Source of the DNA: JANQGH01 sp039177555 | GTDB lineage: Bacteria > Pseudomonadota > Alphaproteobacteria > DSM-16000 > Inquilinaceae | Length of the DNA stretch: 30,085 bases | Reading direction: 5' to 3' | Assembly (NCBI GenBank): GCA_039177555.1 | Contig: JBCDFV010000048.1 | Location: 1 to 30,085 of the forward strand | Shown: positions 16,434 through 22,080 of the stretch, in pieces | How positions within the stretch are numbered: position 1 is the first letter of the stretch | How the letters are laid out: each line of letters starts with the position of its first letter | Notes under the pieces: generated by a model | Told to the model about the DNA's origin: nothing | Databases searched by the model: none | The model's input: the letters and a program-made list of their open reading frames with translations, nothing else | Made by a program: the position numbers and the translations under genes

Positions 16434-17087
16434 TCACGTCGGTTCCGAAAGCAGGCCTTCGGCCAGGGCGCGAAAGGCCTCGACCGCCTTGGGCAGCACG
16501 GCCCGCGGGTCGTCGCTGGCGGCGATCCAGAGCGCGGCGTTGAGCGCGGCGCCGGTTAGCAGCCGGGCCGCCGCCTCCGCGTCCACCGGTTTCAGCAGCC
16601 CCGAAGCGATCAGCCGTTCGACCGCCTGCCTGGTGCGCTTCAGGCAACTGTCCTGGCTGGGCCAGTGCGAGGGGTCGCCCAGCACCGCAGGCCCGTCGAG
16701 CAGCACGATGCGCTGCACCTCGGGGTCGAGCGCCATTTCGATATAGGCCGCCCCCTCCGCCAGCAGGCCCCGCCATGCGTCGTCTGCGGAGGCGGCCCCC
16801 GCGCCCGCCCCCACACCGGCACCAACACCGGCCCCACCACCGGCGGCAGCACCGACCGCCTGCGCGCGCGCCGCCATCTCGCCGTCGATCTGATCGACCA
16901 CGGCGGCCAGCAGGCCCCTCTTGTCGCCGAAATTGTGGTAGAGCGCGCCGCGCGTCAGGCCGGCCTCGGCGGTCAGCGCGTCCATCGAGGCGGCGGCATA
17001 GCCCTGCGCGGCAAACGCCTTGCGCGCGGCCGCGATCAGCTTCGCCCGGTTCTCCGCCATCGTCTCGACGCGCCGCTTCGCGCTCAT
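16434..17087 (-). CDS. TetR-family transcriptional regulator (217 aa)
   Basis: Residues 10-60 form the TetR helix-turn-helix: LIAAARKAFAAQGYAAASM, then LTAEAGLTRGALYHNFGDKRGLL. The C-terminal half is the helical ligand domain, with the LLDGPAVLGDPSHW segment seen in several TetR proteins. Residues about 80-100 are a run of Gly, Ala and Val (GGGAGVGAGVGAGAGA) not typical of the family, apparently a slippage-born linker between helices. The frame is open further upstream to 17132, but ATG 17087 has a GAGGG site at the right distance and the upstream part lies in the operator array. It diverges from ridA, with three operator-like inverted repeats between. Confidence 0.87.
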   Translation of the reverse strand: MSAKRRVETMAENRAKLIAAARKAFAAQGYAAASMDALTAEAGLTRGALYHNFGDKRGLLAAVVDQIDGEMAARAQAVGAAAGGGAGVGAGVGAGAGAASADDAWRGLLAEGAAYIEMALDPEVQRIVLLDGPAVLGDPSHWPSQDSCLKRTRQAVERLIASGLLKPVDAEAAARLLTGAALNAALWIAASDDPRAVLPKAVEAFRALAEGLLSEPT

Positions 17088-17107
17088 CCCATCCCTCGAA
17101 ACTTCAC

Positions 17108-17170
17108 ATACGCACCGTATATGACTTGACATACGCCGCGTATATCACCTATTTCACATACATGGCGTAT
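17108..17170. promoter_or_regulatory. Three TetR-type inverted repeats (ATACG-N3-CGTAT)
   Basis: Perfect copies lie at 17108-17120 and 17131-17143, and a copy with one mismatch (ATACA) at 17158-17170. The centres are 23 and 27 bp apart. Flanking bases are similar too (CA before and AT after each), so the true sites are longer. They sit just upstream of the TetR start and are the natural operators of that regulator. Confidence 0.75.
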
Positions 17171-17367
17171 ATCAAACGATGCGGGGGCCTGTGAAGGCCC
17201 CGTGGCCGGAATTACCCGCGCCGAGCGCCGCCCGACACGCCCCAGACACGGGCCAGACACGACACCCACCCGACGCCTCACCGTCACGACACGACACACT
17301 CACGGCCCTGGCCGACACGACTCCCATTCAAAATGACCCACTCAAAAGAACACCGAGAGACCGACCG

Positions 17368-17766
17368 ATGACCAAGCGCGACGCCATCTTCCCGGCCGAC
17401 CGGCATGCCCTGTACGAGGCCCACGGCTATTCCGCCGCGATCCGCTCCGGCGACCTGCTGTTCGTCTCCGGCCAGGTCGGCAGCCGCCCCGACGGCACGC
17501 CCGAGCCCGATTTCGCCGCCCAGGTCCAACGCGCCTTCGACAATTTGCAGGCAACGCTGGCGGCGGCGGGCTGCAGGCTCGACGACATCGTCGACGTCAC
17601 CACCTTCCACACCGACCCCGAAACCCAGTTCGAAACCATCATGCCCATAAAGACCCGCCTGTTCCCCGAGCCGCCCTACCCCAACTGGACCGCCATCGGC
17701 GTCACCTGGCTCGCCGGCTTCGATTTCGAGATCAAGGTGATCGCACGGATTCCGGAGGGGGGTTAG
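17368..17766 (+). CDS. RidA/YjgF-family protein without the deaminase arginine (132 aa)
   Basis: The protein has the YjgF/YER057c/UK114 fold signature: LLFVSGQVG near residue 32, the helix QVQRAFDNLQATLAAAGC, and DIVDVTTFHTD. RidA proper hydrolyses reactive enamines and imines using an Arg in a PARxxV motif. Here the matching place reads YPNWTAIGV, so that Arg is replaced by Trp, as in relatives that lack the RidA deaminase activity. ATG 17368 has a GAGAG site; upstream in-frame codons are repeat-like (gacacg-rich) and not family-like. It diverges from the TetR gene and is its likely target. A strong hairpin follows 8 bp after the stop. Confidence 0.85.
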   Translation: MTKRDAIFPADRHALYEAHGYSAAIRSGDLLFVSGQVGSRPDGTPEPDFAAQVQRAFDNLQATLAAAGCRLDDIVDVTTFHTDPETQFETIMPIKTRLFPEPPYPNWTAIGVTWLAGFDFEIKVIARIPEGG

Positions 17767-17774
17767 GGCTGCTT

Positions 17775-17814
17775 GTGGCGAGCCAGTTACGGTCCAACGT
17801 GACCGGCTCGCCAC
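17775..17814. terminator. Strong hairpin after ridA
   Basis: GTGGCGAGCC (17775-17784) and GGCTCGCCAC (17805-17814) are perfect 10-bp arms. Inner pairs GT/AC and ACG/CGT extend the stem toward a loop near 17792-17797. There is no T-run afterwards, so it may be a Rho-independent-like stop, an mRNA stabiliser or a REP-type repeat. Confidence 0.45.
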
Positions 17815-17942
17815 CCATGTGTCCGGCCAGACTCTGCTGGTCGCCCAACCCGATAACCTCGGCAAGGGCGCTCCGGTGCGTCGGGCCAGAACCAGAGCCT
17901 AATGCCGGACCTTGGACCGGTAGCGGGGTTTGGTGAGGTGAC
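17809..17942 (+). pseudogene. argC: Relic of the C-terminal end of an argC gene
   Basis: The stretch aligns with the 3' part of the intact argC gene (about 15146-15283). Over the best 52 bases, starting at GGCCAG (17833), 43 are identical. It translates as HVSGQTLLVAQPDNLGKGAP, against HEAGQALLVAQLDNLGKGAS in ArgC. A one-base deletion follows, but similarity continues out of frame (gccagaaccagagcctaatgccggacct against gcagaacctgaacctgatgctggacct) to about 17942. No start, catalytic cysteine or other part of the gene is present. It is a decayed partial copy at the left border of the AT-rich island. Confidence 0.82.
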
Positions 17943-18209
17943 TAAGTTTGAACACTGGACGCAGTGCTCCCAGGCGAGAATTGCCGATCTGCAAACCAGG
18001 TCTCGCCGTTGGTGGGCTCTCCCCGCTGTTCTTAAGTGGAAGGGGGTCACCCCGCTCGCATTACGTACGTCGGGCTTATTCTACATCAAAACTCTATTCA
18101 ATAATCAAATATACTTGCACCACATCGCACATATTAGCATACTAACATCAGTGATTCCAGTTTCTTTGATATTTGGTAAGAAATATACCCAAAACTTCTG
18201 AGGTTTAAA
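17943..18209. other. Left border of the AT-rich island
   Basis: No gene is seen here. Base composition changes from GC-rich to AT-rich at about 18060, and the sequence afterwards (for example tctattcaataatcaaatatac) is unlike the rest of the window. It probably holds the promoter of the gene at 18210. I see no tRNA, integrase or clear attachment-site repeat. Confidence 0.55.
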
Positions 18210-18956
18210 TTGTCACACAGAGATGATAACTGGCCTTCTTTTTGGCAAAGACGCTCCGCCCCACACGACGAAACCGTTCGCTCATTTGTATCCAACTTCA
18301 GCCAAGCTACGAAAGAAATTGGCGTGCTAGAAGCATGGGGGTCATTCGAAGACAGGAGGAAAGAAAACGAAGGATCCGTTCGAACCAGCAAAGAACAATC
18401 GAAAAGACTCGCACTGCACTATGCTTACTACGCTTCGCAGACAGTTCAATCAGTTTGTGACGCCTGCACACAGCACTGGTTGAATGGTGATTTTGTCAGT
18501 TTTTCTTTAACCGGCAGGTTAATTGTCGAGTACGCGGCTTCAATTCACTATATTCTTGCAGTCCTTTCGCGGGCTGAAGACGATGACAATTGGACGAAAG
18601 GTCACGAAAGAATCGCGCATCTAGCCTTGGGCGGTCGGCGCCCCTATTGGCTCGAGCCCTTCCAAATCGAACAGCCCAAAAGCGTAAACATCCTAACCCG
18701 GATCAAGCAGTGGAGTTCTCAAAATGCCAGCGCAGAGGACGACTACGCGTTCATAAGCGAGGTGTGCCACCCCAATCACTTGCAACACTACTACTTCTTC
18801 AAGGCCGGCAAGGCTGGCGATTTAGGCACATCAATAGTCACAGAGCACCAGATCAAAGTCGCACTTGAGCGCCTTGTTTCTATTGTACAAAATTCAACAA
18901 TAAGCATAGGAGATAACCTAGAGAAAATTATTGCGTCAGTTAGAAGAGCGCCATGA
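18210..18956 (+). CDS. Unknown helical protein in the defence island (248 aa)
   Basis: I do not recognise a named family with confidence. The protein is mostly helical and has no signal peptide. Two segments stand out: GRLIVEYAASIHYIL (about residues 105-120), an R-x3-E helix, and DYAFISEVCHPNH (about 176-190), a Y-x2-SE-x2-HPN pattern. Helical proteins of the DUF5677 or HEPN-like kind show such patterns, so this may be a toxin or sensor, but that is inference. The start is a TTG at 18210 with a GAGGT ribosome site 6-7 nt upstream; no upstream ATG fits. Composition is AT-richer than the neighbourhood, pointing to recent transfer with the convergent reverse transcriptase gene. The two 3' ends are 97 bp apart. 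Confidence 0.7.
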   Translation: MSHRDDNWPSFWQRRSAPHDETVRSFVSNFSQATKEIGVLEAWGSFEDRRKENEGSVRTSKEQSKRLALHYAYYASQTVQSVCDACTQHWLNGDFVSFSLTGRLIVEYAASIHYILAVLSRAEDDDNWTKGHERIAHLALGGRRPYWLEPFQIEQPKSVNILTRIKQWSSQNASAEDDYAFISEVCHPNHLQHYYFFKAGKAGDLGTSIVTEHQIKVALERLVSIVQNSTISIGDNLEKIIASVRRAP

Positions 18957-19053
18957 AATGATCCATACCGTCCCGCCCGGAAAAACCGCCACAATGTCTA
19001 TTCTGGAAAACTCTGGCGTCGCAGATACAGAAGGATCGTCCAAAGACTTGACC

Positions 19054-20544
19054 TCATGGGATCGAAATCTGTTCTGATTGGGCTGCAATAAGATCGCGAC
19101 GCGTTACCGCCCGCACCATTGCCGTCGCGATCCGTTCCTTCATAATCCTGTTGAAATTTCTGGCTTGCGGAAGGATTGGTGCGCCTTGCGATCCAAAAAT
19201 CTCCGATGCTCGTTTCAAGTAGCTGTAGAACGTCCAGGTGCCATAATCATCAGGCGAAAGCGCATCTGGATCGACGCGGCTAAACCGCTGGCTGAATTCT
19301 GAATAATTGAATCTCGACAAAATCTCAGAGGCATTTAGATCGGGGTGGGCCGCCGCAAATCCGCGGGCCACTGCTTTGGCGGACAGAGCCACCTTGCGAT
19401 AAAGTCGCGAGATTGTGCTGTCTCTCACAAAAACTGACTCTCCGTCGAAACGGAAGCCAAGATACTCGAGACCGTTCTTGCCCTGCGGGCCACGAACATG
19501 CTCAAAGATCAGACCGGCATTAGAGCTGAGATACTTGACGATGCACGTCTTGGCTTCCTTTATCTCAAGTGCCTTGCCGTACTTCTTTATCTCGTTCACA
19601 GCAAACGCCTCAGCTTCGTCGGCTTCTTTAGTTCCTCCGGGCACAATCAACAGAATGTCGTCTGAGTACCTCATGAAGCTTCCGCCACGCTTTGCTACAT
19701 AACGTTTAAGCGCGATGTCGAAATCCAAAAGGTAAAAATTGGCAATCAGATCAGATATCGGAGCGCCCTGCGGTACACCATAATCGAGTAAGTTTCCGTG
19801 TTCATCCGCGTTCGGCCTTACCAGACTTGGTAAATTGGGATCGCCACCGCATACCTTTTTGCGAAAGTCTGAAGGTGTACAAAGCTGGGTGGGCATTTTC
19901 TTGAACGGAACTGTGTATTTCTCACGCGCGTAGCCGTTGAGCTCAATCGTCTCGATGAATCCCAACCGCCGGTATACTTCCTTCTGATCAACTACGTGAT
20001 ACCGTGTTATGTTCCTGAAGACTGCAAAGTGGTCTGGAGGCAGGCGTTCTAGGTTAAGAAGGTCGCACCAGATCTTCTTTATTCTGGCGTGGTCAAGGCT
20101 CTCAAAATATCCTTTGATATCAAGCGCAACCGCGACGCAGTCTCCCTGCCTTTGGATTTCATCAAATGCGTCCTTCGCAAAGTCGATATTGCATTTGTTG
20201 CCCCCGCGCTTCTTTGGAATACTCCTATAGGCTATCGGACAGTTTTCAAGGCTTTGATCGACAAGCCGTTCTTCGTACTTTTCCGCCAATATTCTGCGAT
20301 AATGCGTAAAAATATATGCATCCCGACGAGCGGCGTACCGAATTGGTCGCGACTTTAGCTCTGGTCTGCCGTCTTCCCTTGTTCGAAACGGTTGCCAGGA
20401 ATCGTAATAGAGTAGGAATGGATAGAATTTGTTTGCAGCAACTCTCTTTGGGTCAGAGACGATCGCCTCTGCTTCTTCCTTTGACAAACGGCGGTCAAAG
20501 TGCGGGTAGTGTTTGAGGTCTTTGGCCGAAAAATCCGGTTCCAT
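19054..20544 (-). CDS. drt2: Reverse transcriptase of the antiphage DRT class, probably DRT2 (UG2), 496 aa
   Basis: The polymerase motifs are clear: VALDIKGYFESLDH with catalytic Asp142, GVPQGAPISD (256-265), MRYSDD with Asp295-Asp296, and LEYLGFRFDG (359-368). The N-terminus (HYPHFDRRLS, then PIRYAARRDAYIF and CPIAYRSIP...KCNIDFAKDAF) and the LPPDHFAVFRNITRY segment match what I recall of DRT2/UG2 enzymes, which defend against phage by copying an upstream non-coding RNA into concatemeric cDNA. There is no maturase, Cas1, nuclease or retron NAxxH/VTG motif. ATG 20544 has no Shine-Dalgarno sequence, and a strong stem-loop sits directly upstream. The upstream region has all the parts expected of a DRT2 template RNA (see 20545-20840). 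The subtype is inferred from sequence recall and context; a profile search would settle it. Confidence 0.85.
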   Translation of the reverse strand: MEPDFSAKDLKHYPHFDRRLSKEEAEAIVSDPKRVAANKFYPFLLYYDSWQPFRTREDGRPELKSRPIRYAARRDAYIFTHYRRILAEKYEERLVDQSLENCPIAYRSIPKKRGGNKCNIDFAKDAFDEIQRQGDCVAVALDIKGYFESLDHARIKKIWCDLLNLERLPPDHFAVFRNITRYHVVDQKEVYRRLGFIETIELNGYAREKYTVPFKKMPTQLCTPSDFRKKVCGGDPNLPSLVRPNADEHGNLLDYGVPQGAPISDLIANFYLLDFDIALKRYVAKRGGSFMRYSDDILLIVPGGTKEADEAEAFAVNEIKKYGKALEIKEAKTCIVKYLSSNAGLIFEHVRGPQGKNGLEYLGFRFDGESVFVRDSTISRLYRKVALSAKAVARGFAAAHPDLNASEILSRFNYSEFSQRFSRVDPDALSPDDYGTWTFYSYLKRASEIFGSQGAPILPQARNFNRIMKERIATAMVRAVTRRDLIAAQSEQISIP

Positions 20545-20643
20545 GGAGATGCGAGAGGGGCCGAAACCTCGGGCAGGGCATTTGCCCTTATTGGTTCCGG
20601 CCCCGACTGTTCTGCGTAATGCCCTTCTTTCGACGTAGTCGTC

Positions 20644-20649
20644 TATAAT
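20644..20649 (+). promoter_or_regulatory. Perfect -10 hexamer (TATAAT) of the predicted junction promoter
   Basis: TATAAT on the plus strand, near the left end of the predicted cDNA repeat. On the chromosome no -35 lies at a fitting distance upstream, so it should work only in concatemeric cDNA. Confidence 0.6.
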
Positions 20650-20703
20650 GTCCTACAGGTCGCAATCGAAATCACGACTTGGCGTCTAGCCGTCGGCTTG
20701 AAC

Positions 20704-20721
20704 AAAGGAGCCCAACAGGTG
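20704..20721 (+). promoter_or_regulatory. Ribosome site and GTG start of the predicted neo frame
   Basis: AAAGGAG at 20704-20710 is followed after 8 nt by GTG (20719-20721), which is in the endless frame. It lies about 63 nt after the expected transcription start. Confidence 0.5.
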
Positions 20722-20755
20722 GAACTCGCAATCTGCACAATCCTTGCAACTGGAC

Positions 20756-20761
20756 TTGACA
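20756..20761 (+). promoter_or_regulatory. Perfect -35 hexamer (TTGACA) of the predicted junction promoter
   Basis: TTGACA on the plus strand near the right end of the predicted repeat. Joined to the next repeat it reads TTGACA, then GTTTAAACG and TAGTCGTC (17 nt), then TATAAT. Confidence 0.6.
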
Positions 20762-20840
20762 GTTTAAACGATCGACTGCGACACCCAAACGGCGCCGATC
20801 ACCATGACGTGTGAACGGACAAAGAACATTTCAAGGCCAA

Positions 20841-20979
20841 CAATCAGTTTTTATTGTCGATAGTTCTACCGTTTTTGAGCGCACGCTAGAAGTGCTGTGT
20901 TCGCAGAACAGTCGCGCTTGAGTGCGACCCGCAGCGGAACGCTGTGCAATGCCGACGGCCGCTAGCGCACCGGCCAGGC
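20841..20979. other. Right border of the AT-rich island
   Basis: No gene is seen. The ACAAT-N-ATTGT inverted repeat with a TTTTT run (about 20840-20857) could be a terminator or part of the template-RNA promoter region. The composition returns to GC-rich at about 20910, just before the truncated ferric-reductase copy. Confidence 0.45.
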
Positions 20980-21371
20980 TCATCGCCGCTCCCCGGACCG
21001 AGACCGCCCCACCCACACCTTCAAGTCAACAATCACCTTCGCCGTCGCCCCAACCGCCGCCGCGCAGAGCAGGACCTTGGACACCGTTTCCATGGTGCCC
21101 TCGATCAAGACGGCGTGGACCACGCTGGCGATGACGGTGATCAGGGCGAGGGTGGTGTGGATGCGGCGCCAGGTGCGGGGGCGCAGCGTCAGGCTGGTGC
21201 GCAGGGCGGCGATGAGGGCGGCCAAGAGGACGGCCCATAGGGCGATCACGCCCCAGAGCGCGAACGGGGTCGGCGAGCGGAAGAGCAGGACGTCGACGAC
21301 GTCCGGCGGGCTGGTGATCGCCAGCCCGCCGACATGGACCGCCACGGCAATCACCAGGGCGATGCCGATCC
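20980..21371 (-). pseudogene. Truncated copy of the ferric-reductase-like gene
   Basis: The stretch encodes the C-terminal part (from about residue 148 on) of the protein at 22081-22914, with only a few amino-acid changes (for example SLTLRPRTW for SLALRPRTW). Homology stops abruptly at 21371; the first 147 residues, including the N-terminal helices, are missing. A GTG at 21354 could start a 124-residue product with three of the four His, but no ribosome site or full bundle is present. The extreme C-terminus differs (GRSRSGERR against GRGRPAARR). I treat it as a relic of a duplication. Confidence 0.8.
21005..21371. repeat. 367-bp direct repeat, copy 1
   Basis: It aligns without gaps to 22106-22472, a constant offset of 1101 bp. 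I count 12 mismatches in 367 bases (about 97 percent identity). It lies in the truncated gene copy. Confidence 0.92.
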
Positions 21372-21515
21372 GCGCGATTGGGTGACATCTGCACGACCTG
21401 ACGACCGAGGCCGACGACCGTTGCTTCGGTGTTGACTCCTCGCTCGATCATACGGTCATGATAACTTCGTCACCAGCGAGCAAGCTTTACGATAATCGGC
21501 ACGAGGGAGCATAAG

Positions 21516-22025
21516 ATGCGGAAGATGGCTTCGGCTTTGACGTTTACTGTCCTTGCGGCAGCGCTGCTGCCGGGCACCGCCTGGGCCGAGTGCGGCCCCT
21601 TTTCGGGCATGGTGCTGAACGAAACGAGCCAGAACAATTTCGGCGACACCGACCAGAGTGGTGACCTCAGCGCGGGCGACAAACGCTATGTCTCCAATAC
21701 CCTGAACGATCCCGATGGCAATGCCATTGGCCTCCACCTCTTGGTCGCTAACATCACCGAGGTGCGGGACGACGGCAGCCTCGGCCCACGCATACTCGAT
21801 AACTTCTTTGTTCTGGACGACGGCATCATATTCACCGCGTCGACGCCGACGGTTGCGCCAACAAACACCCTCGACAACACCGATGTGAACCCGGTCGGGG
21901 CCGGCAATACTCGGGAACGGGCGATCCTCGGCGGGACCGGAGCATATGCCGGCGCCACAGGCACGCTCACCTTGACCTTCAACGATGATGACGTCGAGAT
22001 GGCGTTCGACATGACCTGCCCGTGA
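21516..22025 (+). CDS. Secreted protein resembling allene-oxide-cyclase/dirigent beta-barrels (169 aa)
   Basis: A signal peptide (MRKMASALTFTVLAAALLPG, cleavage after TAWA, residue 24) shows export. The mature part contains GGTGAYAGATGTLTLTF (139-155), which resembles the GGTGxFxGAxG signature of allene oxide cyclase/dirigent-like barrels, and many short beta-type segments (IGLHLLVANITEV, RILDNFFVLDDGIIFTAS). Two cysteines, Cys26 and Cys168 at the two ends of the mature chain, could form a disulfide. ATG 21516 has a GAGGGAG site 6 nt upstream. The gene lies alone between the two 367-bp direct repeats, on the opposite strand. Fold assignment rests on one motif and function is unknown. Confidence 0.7.
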   Translation: MRKMASALTFTVLAAALLPGTAWAECGPFSGMVLNETSQNNFGDTDQSGDLSAGDKRYVSNTLNDPDGNAIGLHLLVANITEVRDDGSLGPRILDNFFVLDDGIIFTASTPTVAPTNTLDNTDVNPVGAGNTRERAILGGTGAYAGATGTLTLTFNDDDVEMAFDMTCP

Positions 22026-22080
22026 CCGCTGATTGCTGTTATTGAAGCGGGACGGCCGCACCTCAACCGCCGCTCGGCCA

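Larger units (their letters stand above)
20636..20770 (+). other. neo: Predicted 135-nt cDNA repeat unit encoding the endless neo frame
   Basis: On the plus strand one frame is open from 20620 to 20811 (64 codons), so any 135-nt unit taken from inside it stays open when repeated head to tail. The unit length follows from requiring TTGACA (20756) and TATAAT (20644) to be 17 nt apart across a junction. The 45-residue repeat has no proline and is rich in Val, Ile, Leu and Ala, with segments VVVYNVLQVAIEITTW and VELAICTILATGLDS, so it should be helical. A GTG at 20719-20721 is in this frame, 8 nt after AAAGGAG (20704-20710), and could be the start. The gene would exist only after reverse transcription. 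Boundaries may shift by up to 17 nt together. Confidence 0.6.
20545..20840 (-). ncRNA. Predicted DRT2 template RNA upstream of the reverse transcriptase
   Basis: The region directly 5' of the RT gene has no gene on the RT strand but can fold. The last element is a long stem: GGGGCCGGAACC (20604-20593) pairs with GGTTTCGGCCCC (20568-20557), with a small hairpin GGGCA-AA-TGCCC (20587-20576) inside. A 7-bp hairpin GTCGTGA/ATTGCGAC lies at 20678-20659 and weaker ones near 20640 and 20690. In known DRT2 loci an RNA of roughly 280 nt sits in this position and part of it is copied repeatedly. The predicted copied part here is about 20636-20770. The 5' end is not fixed: I see no convincing promoter, so 20840 is a guess from the typical length. 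Confidence 0.6.

Noticed and set aside
18366..18380. GTTCGAA-like string as a tRNA T-loop
   Set aside because: It lies in a coding frame and no acceptor, D or anticodon stems can be drawn around it. No tRNA or rRNA gene was seen anywhere in the window.
19054..20544. Group II intron, DGR or retron reverse transcriptase
   Set aside because: No maturase or endonuclease domain, no intron domain V, no template/variable repeat pair, no retron NAxxH or VTG motif. The upstream region fits a DRT2 template instead.
20761..20788. Promoter for the template RNA on the minus strand (TTGGGT-N16-TAAACT)
   Set aside because: It falls inside the predicted copied region, so the RNA must start further upstream. 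The hexamer matches are also weak.
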